Assembly: GCA_027924585.1 (NCBI GenBank)
Contig: BSBM01000252.1
Location: forward strand, 4,712,001-4,776,000
Direction: 5' to 3'
Length of the DNA stretch: 64,000 nucleotides
DNA from: Larix kaempferi
Lineage: Eukaryota; Streptophyta; Pinopsida; Pinales; Pinaceae
In this document: in pieces, positions 11,790 to 24,775 of the stretch
Layout: every line of letters starts with the position of its first letter
Position numbering within the stretch: the first letter of the stretch is position 1
The notes under the pieces: generated by a model
What the model was told of the DNA's origin: nothing
The model's input: only the letters and a program-made list of their open reading frames with translations
Database searches by the model: none
Translations under genes and position numbers: made by a program

Positions 11790-14690
11790 ATGTCCCACAA
11801 AATCCAAAACTTACCACTCGAATATCCCATTAACCAGGAGGTAATTTTGAGGGTGAGGATGGATCCTCATGCCAGGGTCGGGTCACAAGAGGTGGAAAAA
11901 CCCACTTTGAATATTGGAGGACATTTGTTTCCACATACTCCTATGGATTCCCCTGCCTCTCATCCCCCGCAGGATGAAGAAGCACAAGTTCCCACTTTGC
12001 AGGAACTCTCTCCTGCTATGTCGGGAAAAATTGGATCATTGGAATGGATAAATCAACCCTAGGATGACCCTGCAGTAGCTGTTAGTCCTTCAGTAGCTTA
12101 TTGGACATCTTCTACCGGTCACCTAGTGGCCCATTTTGCCATTGCACCCCTGCCTAATGAGGCTTCTCCGGATGATCCTTTAGCCTATTTCCGCAACCAA
12201 TTGGCTCACTTTCAGTCTATGGTTGAAAGGTGTCAGAATTCAAGTCTCCACGAAGGGTTGAAGACCCATCGTTACCCCCTTATCAATCAATCCCAGGTCG
12301 CTCTTTATCTTTTGAGTCCCCAGAATCATCCACACAGCACGTGACCACTACTGAAACAGGTCAACCATCCATCCATGCACAAGTATCTCCCAAGTAGGAG
12401 ACCAGTTCAGTACTTCCTACTACCAAACTGGTTGATCAACAATAGTCCAACACACCCTTTACTACCGCAGTTACTTTACCAGCTCCTTCCCCACCTCAAA
12501 ATTCAAGGTGAGGATACTCCATTCCCCCAGACTATCTCAATGGTAATGTTGTTACTATGGTAGGTAATCAACAACCTATGTTGGTTCAATCTTTGAATAG
12601 TGGTCAGCCTATTGTGGCTGGGGGGCAACCCCCATTTCCTAACGAGAACGTAGGCAGTGGAATCCCCAACGGATCTCCCGTTAGACCTCCCCAACCTGCT
12701 CGACCATCCACCATGGTATTATCTCATGTTGGGGGCCATCCAATGTAACTCAACCCTCATGGAGTCAAGCGTATCCAGGATCTATTACCTTGCGCTGGGC
12801 CAATCTAATCCTGAAAACGCACCATACGAGATACCCTATCCCGGAAATCCATACACTCTATGGGGGAAACAACCCGTTTTATAGCATGGACCCCAACCAA
12901 CTATCCCTTAAGTGCCACCACCCCCGATCGGTCCCCCCCCCACCTCCTGCTGGAAGCGGAGGGACCCCACCTAACTTAGGAGGGGGCGGACCTCTCCCTT
13001 ATGGTGGAGGTCCAGCTCATTTTACCAACAAAGGCCCCCACCCTCTGGTAGTGGTGGGAATGGTCCACGACCCCCCCCAGGCAGAGGCGGCAGAGGACCA
13101 CCCTATTATGGTGGAGGAGGACATTTCCCTTCTGGTGGTGGAGGTGGTCCACCACCCCTTCTAGGCAGTGGCGGTGGCAGATCTAATTATCATGGTGGCA
13201 GTAGTGGTGGTGGAGACCCTCATCCTTCCGGTGGCAGAGGTGGTGGGGGCCCCCATCCTTCTGGTGGCGAAGATGGTCCACCACCCCCTCCAGGAAGAGG
13301 CGGTGGTGGGCCACCATATTATGGTTATGGAACCCCACCTCCTCCTGGCGGTGCAGGCAGACCTCCACCTCCTCTCGGTGGTGGAGGTGGAGCCCCACCT
13401 TATTGGAATGGACCACCTTATGGTGGCGGACCCCCTTACAGTCTGGGTGGCACACCCCCTTACAGCCAATTTCCTCCTGGTACACCCTACGGTCATATTG
13501 GTCCTTACACGCCTTATCCATACTATCAATACACACAGCCTAACCCACAACTGCCCTTTTTGGCTACCTTGGACCTGCTCGACCTATCTCATTTAACCAA
13601 CGATCCCATTTACCACAATACTAATTGTCCACCTATTCCGGTGAAACTTCCATCTGATATCCCAAAATTTGATGGTAAGCCGGGTGAAGATCCTAAAAAC
13701 CACGTGATGACATACCATTTATGGTGTTCATCTAATTCCTTAATAGAAGACTCGATTCGTCTTAGATTGTTTCAAAGGACTCTCACCGGTTTGGCTGCAA
13801 AATGGTATATCGAGCTACCACCCCACTCTTTTCCTGATTTTGGTTCTCTTCACATGAACTTTTTGACTCATTTCCAGCTGCCAATATGGTATGAAACTGG
13901 TATCGAGCTTTTAACCTCACTCCGTCAGAATACCGCCACTCACATTTCTGATCATATTCATGAGTGGCGAAGGAGACGTCATCTCATTAAAGCTCCTATT
14001 CCAGACCAACTCCTAGCAGAGTGGTTTACAAAGTCCCTCATTCTTGTCATAGCACGAGATGTTTCCATGGGAGGTGTTGTCACTGAAGAACAAGCCATCG
14101 CACGTGTCCATGTGCTAGACTTAGTTTATACTCAATCTGGCACATTGTTTGATATTCTTCCCAATACACCTTGTGATGCTAACGACCCCATGAAACCGCT
14201 CAAGGGACCCCAAGCCGATGGCATCATTGGATCCCTTCACACCCAGCCTCCTCATCAAATTGTTGGTTCTTCACACCCCCAAGGTTTGTCCCCATCACCA
14301 ACACAGGTTGGTCTCAAAACCACCAAGTCATCCACTCCTGCTACTACTAAAGAAGTGAATTCTGTCTTAGCAGCTTCACCTCAGAAGTCTGGTAATAAGA
14401 AGAAAAACAAGGGAAAACCTAAGAAATATTATGCCCAACAAGAACAAAAGAGTACTCCTGAGTACACCAAACAAAAATGGAAGCTAAAGTATCCTTGTTT
14501 ACTATGTGGAGATGATCACTTCTCCAAAGAGTGTCCCCATAGAGACGAAGTCCAAAAGTTTCTTAGGGGAAAAACCCACTCCCACAGTCCTCAACGACCT
14601 GTTTCCCACTCAAAACCAGTAGATGATTGCTCAAACTCCCTCAACCCAGGGAGAACCATCCAATACCGCGCATGTTCTCATGGTACGTAA
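11790..14690 (+). pseudogene. gag: Tat gag (capsid and nucleocapsid), copy 1, broken
   Basis: Structural protein of the element, expected to form cytoplasmic particles. An N-terminal part (11790-12344) reads in one frame through a TAG at 12060, then shifts frame near 12250. A low-complexity region rich in Gly, Pro and Tyr follows (about 12900-13550). The conserved capsid domain is open at 13560-14690 with WCSSNSLIEDSIRLRLFQRT and KWYIELPPHSFPDFGSL, the retrotransposon gag pattern. A zinc knuckle CX2CX3HX4C (CLLCGDDHFSKEC) lies at about 14496-14534. The frame ends at 14690, while the continuation towards protease is in another frame from 14623, so there is at least one more frameshift. Gag and pol were probably one polyprotein. 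Confidence 0.85.
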
Positions 14691-15534
14691 TGAGACAATC
14701 AATTTGAACACTCACTTGCGATCATACGACCCAGTCTCTTCAAAAGAAACTATTGGAAGTAATACTGAAAAAGATTCCAACTCTATACCTAATGTCACTG
14801 TACCATCAACTTCTCTCACCATTGAGAAGTCCTCCTTAGATTTGATATTGCGACCGCCCAAGAGCATGATTAGAAAAGTTGTTTTCAATCCTAATGCTCA
14901 GGTAGCACAAAACTACAATATCGTAGAAGACTTGGCACAAGCCCCTTGTGCCATGTCCACGCTGGAAGTTTTGTAGAATTGTCCTAATCAACGCAAAACT
15001 CTTGTTGCAGAAATAGGTGTAGTTGACCCTGATTCTTTGAATACCATCATGTTCTGACTTGACTACTTCAAATCAAGGCTTTCCCATCAGCTCGCATTCC
15101 AAGTAGTTGCAAACAAAACTAGGAAAATTGTCCATCGTACTCTCTTGGACAAAGGCGCCTCTACCTTTGTCATGTCGATCGCCTGTTGGAGAGCCATCGG
15201 CTCTCCCGAATTGAATCATTCTCCTACCACGTTGAAAGCATTCGACGGCCATGGCTTTCAACCTCATGGGCTCTTACAAACTCTCGCAGTCGAGTTAGGT
15301 AGAAAGACCATGACCGTCAATGTGGAAGTGGTCTCCGCCCCAATAGATTATTATATCTTGCTTGGTCACAACTGGTTTTATGCCATGCAAGAGGTATCCT
15401 CTTCAGTCTTCCATGTAGTACAATTCCCCCATCAAGGACAAATTGGTACCGTCGACCAGTTAGATTTTTGCACACCAAACACTACTACTCATCCTGGTGA
15501 CCATGTTCCTTCCATTGGACAAACGTCAAAATAG
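14623..15534 (+). pseudogene. Tat aspartic protease region, broken
   Basis: Continues from gag. 14623-14976 is an open linker, followed by stops near 14974 and 15057. The protease itself is open at 15145-15534. The active-site aspartate is in RTLLDKGAST (Asp codon 15148-15150), where the usual form is D-S/T/E-G-A. The second protease signature is YYILLGHNW near 15350. The enzyme would process the gag-pol polyprotein. The catalytic aspartate survives, but the flanking stops make the gene inactive. Confidence 0.75.
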
Positions 15535-15558
15535 TATGAGAGTATAAGGGTTGGCCTT

Positions 15559-16760
15559 TTGAAATATTCATCTCTCATGGGCGTTTTTCCCACTTCATAC
15601 CCCCCTAATCATGTTTCCTTGGTGAACATGATCTCCACAGAGATTTCATCTTACTACTCTGATACTTGCATTGTACCAAACAAAGCCACAACACACTTGA
15701 TTGGAGACGCGATGCCTCTTTCGCCCATTGAACATATATGATGCTATCCAATCAGCACCAGAGGACAACTTAACTTTGGCCTTCCCACCCTGTTCTCTAC
15801 AACGGGCATCATCTCTCCCTGATCTCTTACTTTGGACTTTTTATTCAGACCAGTCCATGATGGAAGTCATGAATGTTGATGATGGTCCATGGGATGACCT
15901 CCACCATAGGTCATCTTTTCTTCCACCTTGGGAGTACATAGAGGACAACATTAGCACCATCGTTTCACTGGATATCTACCCGTTCCCTCATTCTCCCATA
16001 TTTATATGTCTTTCAGACTCTGAGGGCAACTTGGCCAACATTGAGCCTACCACCCTGGTAGACATTTCGGTAAAACCTAGTGTAGTGGAACACATTCACA
16101 TAGGCCAGAAGTGTTCCCCTAAAGAAATAGCTAGCGGTACGGCCTAATTCAAGCAATTTCAAGACATTTTCGCTTGGTCCTATGAGGAGATTCCTGGGAT
16201 AGACCCCGCGATTGTTTCTCATGAAATAAAAACCTATCTTGACATCAAACCTGTACGTCAAAAATTGTGACCGGTACACCCTCGGAAGACTGCAATAATC
16301 AAGGCAGAGATTGAAAAGCTCTTAAAGGCTAGCTTCATTTATATTGTCCCATTGATGGATTGGGTCTCAAACGTCATCCCTGTGAACAAAAAGTATGGTA
16401 CCATTCGCGTCTGTGTCGATTATCGGGACCTTAACAAGGCTTGTCCAAAAGACAACTACCGGACCCTGTTCATCGACCAGATCATCGACAATTGTGCCAA
16501 GAGCATCATCTTTTCATTCATGGATGGATTTTCTAGTTACAACCAGATTGAGATCAACCCAACCGACCAACATAAGATGGATTTTATCTGTCCTTGGAGG
16601 ACGTTTTCATATCGCAAACTCCCATTCGGCCTTAAAAACACTGGCACCACGTTCCAGTGGGCCATGTCGTATGTCTTCCATGACATTAAGGACTTTGTGG
16701 AACTTTACCTAGACGATATCGCTGCTCATTCAAAGCAACTTGAGTTCCACATGGATCCTC
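15559..16760 (+). pseudogene. pol: Tat RT N-terminal half, split by insertion
   Basis: A poorly conserved linker (15559-16147) precedes the RT lead-in FAWSYEEIPGIDPAIVSHEI at about 16170-16225, itself broken by TAA at 16144 and TGA at 16268. The RT palm is open from 16352: VCVDYRDLNKACPKDNY, SFMDGFSSYNQI, PFGLKNTGTTFQ and the catalytic YLDD at 16706-16717, so the metal-binding aspartates are present. The protein stops making sense at 16760, where the nested element starts, and resumes at 26702 with the RT thumb. The gene was inactivated by stops as well as by the insertion. Confidence 0.88.
16756..16760. other. Target site duplication TCCTC (left)
   Basis: TCCTC directly precedes the left LTR of the nested element and is repeated at 26697-26701. 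It is a perfect 5-bp duplication made from the Tat RT sequence, so the ends of the nested element are exact. Confidence 0.95.
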
Positions 16761-18209
16761 TGTATCGTCCCCTCCTCCTTAGAACAACAGGGAAGGAAAC
16801 ATTACCAAACACACCGGGCTTTTGGCAGACTTAGCCCCAATATTTTTGCTCATAAAATACATAAGAATTAAAACTTCTATGTGCAGATTCGAACTTCAAT
16901 AAAACACAGCGGAATTTAACATATCAATACACATAAGCATAAACATAAGATGATTCCATATGCAGGGATTCAATCCCATTCTTATGCTATGCACAGACTT
17001 CATTACTTCATTACAATATCAATCTCATGAATAAATAACATTCAGATTTATCACATTGCAGAACACACATATATATATAAATTAAATTCACAATGAGCAC
17101 TTATCTTGCAACGCAATATCCAACGACTGGCTACGTGAGAGCAACGTTCCACCCAACCATAGATCTCTGTCCATCCTGTATTCTTTCAGCTGAGAGATCA
17201 CCCCCGAGCTGGGCTGTGTATCCACTAAGGAGGAACTAGGTGGCTCACTCACAGTCAGGGTTTCACTCAAACAGCCATGCTAAGCCAACACACGGTTGGG
17301 TTTCTCAAGCATGCAATAGGAGATGGAGGAGGATGCTAGTCCACTGAGCTCAATCCCAGAGCCACATACCCTTCCATCTAGACTCAGCAATCCCATCCTC
17401 TATTCATACATCCACGATCGGATTTCTCACAAAACTGTCACAAACAACCCCAAATCCGTCACTGATTTTCTGGGCCATTAAAACTAGGTTTTCCCATGGC
17501 TTTTGGGGTAGCTATTGCTCCCAAATTCGCCCCAAGGTTCCTACCAATGGATCCCCCATTGGATTTCTCTGTCCAATACCAAATCGGGACGTTTTTGGCT
17601 TCCCAAAACGTGGGTTCTCTCACAGTCGCGATTTTCGGTTTTCTCACTGTTGGGAGCTCGTTTTTTGGGTGGAGAAAATATGTCCCATACTTCCACAATG
17701 GAATGGGGATAAGGATGGAGCAACCCCCAAGATGTAGAGTGACTTGTGGGACAAGTCAAAAGAGCCCATACCTTCCCATACGAATTTCAGGGCTGCCCAT
17801 ACTCCATCAAAGTCATTGACTTAATTCTTCAACCACTCTCTTACAGCAGGAATAAATGTCATCTAGAAAGGTCAAATGGGTTCTCCTAAAGACATATGGC
17901 ACCCTATGGTTCACTCCCATAGCCCCCTCACCACTCCCTAGTGGATACACGTGGCCCCTTCTCATTCGTTGCCTCCGTAGCCAGTTTTGGACATTTTATA
18001 TTGCCTGATGTTTATTTACATACTATTACAATTTTCATGGCTTAACAGCACACGGTATCAAAATATCAAATACTTGCCCTTTAAATAAAATTCGGCTTTC
18101 ACTAGCGGGGCCTTGGCCTTGAGCTCCACGCTAGGAAAACATACATCACATGTTCACTTATTTACATTAAAGGCTAATATATCCTAAGGGTCGAATTGGG
18201 GGTATTACA
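16761..18209 (-). mobile_element. 3' LTR of the nested gag-only element, 1449 bp
   Basis: Starts TGTATCGTCCCC and ends GGGGGTATTACA on the plus strand. On the minus strand it opens TGTAATACCCCCAATTCGAC, which is homologous to the solo LTR at 29531. Confidence 0.95.
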
Positions 18210-18228
18210 TTCCCCTCCCCCTTAGAAC
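18210..18228 (-). other. Polypurine tract of the nested gag-only element
   Basis: The plus strand ttcccctcccccttagaac reads AAGGGGGAGGGGAA on the minus strand, directly next to the LTR. It would prime plus-strand DNA synthesis. Confidence 0.88.
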
Positions 18229-18326
18229 AACACCGTCCTCGGTGTTCCAAGACTTAGGCGTACATATACAATTTACACATGTCCAAAACTTCAAAAACTT
18301 TGCAGATCTGCTCTGCATTCTATCAT

Positions 18327-18873
18327 TTACTTTGAACTTTCAGGACCAAGTCCTTTGATCTTCACGAACTGCTCCTGTTGATTCGGATCTTCCAGCTCAT
18401 CCATAAGTCTGAAAACTTTATGGCTGCTACCTTCTTGAGGTTCTCTTGTTGGGCAGTTACGGAGACAATGATCCCCTCCACACTTCCAACACTTCACTGG
18501 TTGCTTCATATTTGCATGCTCAATTTCCTTTGAGTCTTCCCACCTGGAGCATCTCTTAACCAGACGATTGGATGAATGCTTCTTCATTGACCCACTTTTC
18601 TCTCCCTTGCTGATTGCTTTCATAATGCTTTTTACCTCTTTCTGCAGACGAAGAGTGTCCTGCAAGACCTTGTGGTTCATCTCATTCTGCTGCTTTTGCA
18701 TCTTGAGCATCTCTCCAAGATTTTCTTGGGTCTTGGCAATTGTTTGAAGAAGACCTCCAACCAATTCTAATAGCCCTTGGCCGGGTGCCATGGTCAATGG
18801 AAACAACTGACCACGCTTTTCTCACTAGCAACACTTTCCTGTACCGGCTGCAACCAATCGATTCAATTTCCAC
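18327..18873 (-). CDS. gag: Gag-like protein with zinc knuckle
   Basis: The minus-strand frame 18806-18327 encodes 159 residues. Residues 10-75 form a heptad-like coiled region rich in Gln, Met, Leu and Lys (NLGEMLKMQKQQNEM). A basic stretch follows, then the zinc knuckle CWKCGGDHCLRNCP (CX2CX3HX4C) at about 18450-18488, and an acidic C-terminus. Length and layout fit only the nucleocapsid end of a gag. The capsid domain is not visible, and a short frame at 18682-18873 may be an upstream shifted piece. It would bind the element's RNA for packaging by a partner element. Whether the 159-residue form is functional is uncertain. Confidence 0.65.
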
Positions 18874-18879
18874 CTGTGA

Positions 18880-21800
18880 AATTCATCATTACAATTCTTG
18901 TTAGGCCAAGCATAACCCAAACATTAAAAATCAGTCAATGGTTTTTCCCCAGTTGACATGGATAGTCCATGCTTTACTCATGAGACTTCCACACTTTTTA
19001 TGCTTGCCCAACATACACATGAATTCCTTCATGTTCATCCATTCACAATTCACTTTAATTAAATAAACCCACTTTTACTTTCAATCATGCATGCATTCAA
19101 CAATTTTCTAATTTTATAAATGCATCAATAAAAGGAAAGAGAGGGAGTAGTAAGAGTTTCTCCTCTTAGTCTTGTTCCATTCTGGAACCCACACCACCAC
19201 TGTGGTTTTCATGCTCCTGTCCTCTTTCACTTCAACGTGAATGCTTGACCTGCCCTTCTCGGCTATGACACGTATTGTCTATGGTCTATTCCAGATCTTT
19301 CAACCATGGAGTTCCTCCACTTGGTTGGTCAAACTCTTGGCTGCTAGAACTCACACCGTTCTACTAGCTCCATCTTTCATTACTGCTCATGCTGAGCTCT
19401 TTAGGGTGGTTACATGTCCACTCGCATCCTTAAGATGCTTCCATAGTCATTACTTCCAACAATACCTACACTCAAACATTGAATTAATTCACATGTTTAG
19501 TTTATTTTCATAGGAAACCATAACCAAATCATATACACATGTATATTCATAAGCAAGAAATTACACAATAACCAAATACTTATCTGCACTAGATGTCTTC
19601 ACTTTATTCCATAGGGTCCTTCTTTGCTTTACAAGCCTTGGAATCGCCTATGGATTTGGGTGTTTGGCCAGCGCGCAGGCTGCCCCTCAACATCTAATAG
19701 TCTTGTATGTTTGTCCAGCACGCAGGCTGCTCCACAACATCAAATAACCTTGTATGTTTGGCCAGCACGCAGGCTGCTCCAAATCATCAACCATCTTGCA
19801 TGTTTGGCCAGCACGCAGGCTGCTCCAAATCATCAATAATCTCGCTCAACCAGCCACTTTCTGGATTTACCAAGCAACTTTTAGTTCTTTCAGGGTCCTT
19901 GCTTCCTGCATTGACCAAGGTTTCCAACAAAGAAACAATAATGCATCAGCTCACTATTACCAGCTTTATGCTTGAAACCTTCATTATTTCAAATAAGAAA
20001 TGAATGAAAATGAATACTTATCTGTACTTTGCATTTCCTCTCTGGTGCACAGGGTCCTGCTTTTACTTTATAAGCCTTGGGATCCTCCTGCGGACTAAGA
20101 TGTTTGGCCAGCACGCAGGATGTTCCAAATCATCAAATAATTAATGCCCTACCAGTACACCTTCACGCCGACTGGGTTTACCAAGCATTTGGTGGTGCCC
20201 AACCAGTCCCATACCTGGTTGGCCCTCTCCATTTCCGAGCCAGCACATACGTCTGGGTCATCGACCAATGGAAGGTAACTGCGCCACCGACCATTACAGG
20301 TCAAGGCTCCACTACTCTGCCTTAGGCTTGCATCAGCCTTTCACGGTATCACAATCCCTCAATGCGCATAACAATTCTTCACCCACACAAGGGTGGCACT
20401 TCTTCTCTTATGTAAGCCGGCGGTTCCATTAAGGAATTCTTTAGGTGACTTTCTTAACTGCAGGCTATCATGGCCTCATGATACCCACTCACCCTACGCA
20501 AGGGTTACCACTGCTCATACAGTCTTCTTGAGTACTATTTTCTTCACTTTTCTCTTTAAGGTGCAACACTTAATTTCATATGTATAATCTGTCAACACAA
20601 AATGGATAGCAAGCTCATTAGTATTGCTGCTCCAGAACTGAAAACATATTTCATAACATCCACTATCCAACCTTGAAACACCAGGAATGCGTCCATTCCC
20701 TTAGGACGTAGTCAATATTGGCATCCCTAACATAACTCAGCACCAGAAAGGCGTGCACTCCTTACTGATGTGAACTATGAGGGTCCTAATCATACTTCAA
20801 GCAGTCTTTCATGATGGAAATAAAATCAAAACATGCTCTGCATATTAACTATAATAATTAGATATATATATATCATTCAGGGTTTATGGAAAACTTATCC
20901 ATTTTGCCGATGTTATTTCTCTTCTTTAATGAGGAATGGAAGCTCCTTCTCTGAGTTGACAGTCCCTCGGTTTGCCATCCCAATTCCTTTTGATGTTACA
21001 TATCCTTCATATGTCTTACTGACATATTCTTCACCATCCCACTCATATTGTTTACCAATCATGCAGTGCAGATGAAACATTAATAATGTCTTATGGCATT
21101 TCACCTGAAACCCATTTTCAAATCATGGAATCCCTTCCCATGAAGTTTGGCTTCTGTCGGACCTCTCCATCGGTCTTACTGCAATGTGTCTCCCTGGCAC
21201 ACTTATTAAACAGCCAAACATGTCAGCAACATTTAGCAATACAATTTCAGATCCGATTGCTCCATAACCAATCCATGGCACTAATAATTAAATTCAGTAT
21301 GCATTTGCAACTCTGTCTACTACAGAAATTGGTTTTCTTATCCATGAGGCTATCCTCATATTGTTTGGCTCCTGTAAGTGACACCACTCTACCCGTTATG
21401 GTCTTATGCCTGCTGCCATACATGAGCATCCACTTACAGCATGTCCTCCTGACACATTTTCATATAATCCAAACAGTCATTAGTAAAATTTCAAATCCGA
21501 AACATTTACAAATCTGATATCTACAACTGTTCTTACTAACAGAACTTAGAGCTCTCAACCATGAGAACCTTCTCATAACCTTTGGCTTCTACATGGGGTA
21601 GATTCCGGTCTCTACTATGGACTTATCCTCATTGCCATATCTAAGACTTTTCTACCTGAAACTAAAACTTCAATCAGCCAAACATGTCGTGAGTATCTAT
21701 GCATATTATCATTTCATTGCCACAACAGTTACTGAGGTGATCTCAGAATTATAATGCTCAATAATTCAAACACCTTCAGCTGTTACATTTGAAATGCAAT

Positions 21801-23955
21801 GAAATATTTACACTTCTATATATGCATCCTTATCACAATATAATTTCAAGACATAGTCACCATATCCATGCAACTTAAATAAATCGTAAATACTCATTAT
21901 TCCACAGTCATATCATTCATACAATTCTGTCCTTCCACAAAGTATTCTAGCAGCCCATCGATCATGATTGGGCTCTTCATGCACTTACTATTTTGCATTC
22001 ACAACAACTCATGAAATGATCTTAGAATTATCATCAATTCATCATTTCATTAATTATTTATTTTTCAATAACATATGCATCATCCCTATGCATTCATACA
22101 ATGCATCACAAGATTTATAAAATCTCTTAATGCACATCTACTCAATGCTACCTTGTATTGTTTCATGAGTACTATGCATTCAAGCATATTATTATCGAAA
22201 CATGACTACCTCATATAACTTGCATTATCATAATCAGGACCACCAATCCTCACTTGCTTTGGTTATTAAGCACATAACCAACATACACATGGAATTATAT
22301 AAATTCATATGGATGCATTGATATTTCTAAACAGTCATAGGGTGTAAGGATCATTTCCTTCACTTACCCACACCTCACCAAGCTTGGTAGGTTAACAGTC
22401 CCAATCGGTATTCAATATTACATGCAAACTAACTCAATCATAACTCAAACATAGTTCAAGAGATCTTACCAAATCCTCTTTCAACATTCATGCAATTTGG
22501 CACCAATAATCATTACCTGCATGGTTACCATTAACATTGCCTGCTGTTACCTAATCAATTGGCCTCTTACCAAGGCTACTCAGTCCTTTTGCCAAATTTA
22601 TGATCATAGATTTGTTGCACCATCCTTTCTGCATAAGGTTGTTGGCTTCATGCAACAACATCCTCAGCACATTTAGCCATGCTCTTTGTTATCTTTGGTC
22701 CTACAACCAATACCAACATCAATAATGATTATCAGCCACAATATTCTCCATCAGTGGTTCATTGCATTTGTAGACTTCATTATTTTACCAATATGCAACA
22801 TCCCATTTATGCACAAGCATTCCCACATGTACTATGCAATGTTTGTTAAGATGCCATCTAGTGCATATACATCTATGTAATCCCTTACATTTTTAACATT
22901 TTTATGCCATATGACAATTTCATAGTTATATGTATGATAACAAACAGGGGTTTAAGGAATTCTTCCCTTTTTGATCCCTCCTCGTATCATGGAATTTCTC
23001 TTCCATATCATGCAATTGTAGAAATTGCCCACATTGACAACAAAATTTGTTTGTCAAAACAGCCGCTGGCACTCTTCTGCACTAATTAACTATGATATCT
23101 GTAGACCTCATTCAAACTCTGGTCATGCATCATTGTTCCCTGCTGGACAAGCTTTCCAATGCCTATCTTCATGCTCCATTCCGATATCAGGTGCGGAAAC
23201 TGCATCCCTTCAAAAATGACAACTTTCACTTCAGTTCTGCACATTTTACGCAGTTGCATTTTGGTCCCGAATGTCAACTTCAGCCACCTGTGGAAGAAAA
23301 TCTATAAGGAATCACAAAAACTTATCTATCGGGCGAAGTTAGTCCATATAACAAGGAACACTCAGCAATTCACGGATTTCAATTCCGAGGCACCATTCAT
23401 CTTCTATGAATTTCTGGATTCCACTAGTTCTCACTTTTCACATTTTCCCAAAATTCCAAATTTTGGGCCAAAAACGGCTATCTCCCAAACGGTGCATTTC
23501 TGGAAAATCTTTGTCTAACGGAAGCTGTCCGTCTTAATGAGAATATGAAATGTCTAGTTCAGTAAAATTTCTGATTCCCACATCTAGGGTCACTTTTACT
23601 GCCCACAAGCTTTTCAAAATCCCGAAAAAGTGGCCCGGAACAGTGCTTTTTGGCCTTCTTGATCACCCCGATTCCATATCCTTTGGAGTTTGGCTCCAAG
23701 ATTCTGAACTTAACATCGTGCCTGCTTCATGGTCGCGCCTGATCAATTTCAGCTCAAACCGACCTTCCGTCAATCCTCGGGACTCCGTCCTTCAAAAGTC
23801 ACTATTATCCATTTTCTGTCAAATCGGGGTGTAATGGGCTAGGGGTCTTCATTGGTCTTTTCATGGCCCTCATCAATGGCCTCCGAGCCCCACAGGAATC
23901 ATCGCATTCTGAGTTTGGATGCTCTTGCTATCCAAAAATCGAGTTTTAGTCACTT
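18880..23955. other. Non-coding interior of the nested gag-only element
   Basis: About 5 kb without a convincing frame on either strand, AT-rich, with short repeats at 19650-20135. Frames of 60-145 codons exist but have no recognisable motif and no conserved copy elsewhere in the window. This is typical of large non-autonomous LTR elements. Confidence 0.7.
19650..20135. repeat. 47-bp tandem repeat (GTTTGGCCAGCACGCAGG), with an outlying unit
   Basis: Units start at about 19657, 19704, 19751 and 19797 (spacing 47, 47, 46), each with CCAGC(A/G)CGCAGGCTGC and CATCAA. A single diverged unit recurs at about 20100-20135 after another ccttgggatc...ggact lead. The lead sequence is also duplicated (19620-19660 and 20060-20100), so a larger block was copied as well. 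Confidence 0.85.
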
Positions 23956-23962
23956 TACTCTT

Positions 23963-23964
<2 letters not shown>

Positions 23965-23996
<32 letters not shown>
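23965..23996. repeat. Uninterrupted T run, 32 bp
   Basis: Homopolymer T at 23965-23996 (A on the coding strand of the element), directly before the GC-rich 30-bp array. Its length may be affected by sequencing error. Confidence 0.9.
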
Positions 23997-24004
23997 CGGG
24001 GATC

Positions 24005-24775
24005 TCTCCGCACAGCGGGCCGGTTCAGCGAACACTCCCGCAACTGCGGGGCGGTTCACCGAATTCTTCCGCAATGCGGAGCAGTTCGGCGAACGCTTCC
24101 GCAATGCGGAGCAGTTCGTCGAACGCTTCCGCAATTGCGGAGCAGTTCGGTGAACGCTTCCGCAATGGCGGAGCGATTCGTTGAATTCTCCCGCAACTGC
24201 GGAGCCATTCGGCGAATGCTCGCGCAACTGCGGAGCCATTCGGCGAATGCTTCCGTTGCGGAGCCATTCGGCGAATGCTCCCGCAATTGCGGAGCCATTC
24301 GGCGAAGGCTTCCGCCGTTTCGGAAGACTTTCCCGAATCCTCCCGCAATTTCGAAGCCCTTCGCAGAATCCTTCCGCCGTTGCGGAACCATTCGCCGAAG
24401 TCTTCCGTAGTTGCGGAACGACTTGCGGAATCCTTCCGAAATTTCAGAAGAGAATTCCTTCCGCAATTTCGAAAGAGAATTCCTTCTGAAAATTCCTTCG
24501 AAAACACTTAGAAAATTTTCTTCTTTCTCGGAGCATTTCGCCAAATTTTTCCGTGTTGCGGGACAACTCGCGGAATCCTTCCGCAAATTTTGGAAGAGAA
24601 TTCCTTCCGAAAATTTCGGAAGGGAATTCCTTCCGCAAATTTCGGGGCGACTTCCCGAATTCTTCCGCGTTTCGGAAAACTTCGCAGAATGCTTCCGCAG
24701 TTTCGGGGCAATTCACCGAATGCTTCCGCAGTTGCGGAAGACATTCGGGAATTCTCCCCGAAACAGTCTTAAACG
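24005..24775. repeat. 30-bp GC-rich palindromic minisatellite, about 25 units
   Basis: Units of 30 bp (for example starting 24067, 24097, 24127) carry TTCCGCAATTGCGGA and TTCGGCGAA. TTCCGCAATTGCGGAA and its variants are self-complementary, so each unit carries a dyad. Early units are nearly identical, later ones drift to TTTCGGAAG. It is CpG-dense within AT-rich surroundings. Open frames on both strands across it are by-products of the 30-bp period. Confidence 0.92.

Noticed and set aside
13161-13550. Arg/Thr/Trp-rich antisense frames
   Set aside because: Shadow frames of the Gly/Pro-rich part of Tat gag.
17459-17819. Open frames of 65-107 codons present in both LTRs (also 25946-26306)
   Set aside because: They sit in LTR sequence. 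Conservation is due to LTR identity, and no protein motif is seen.
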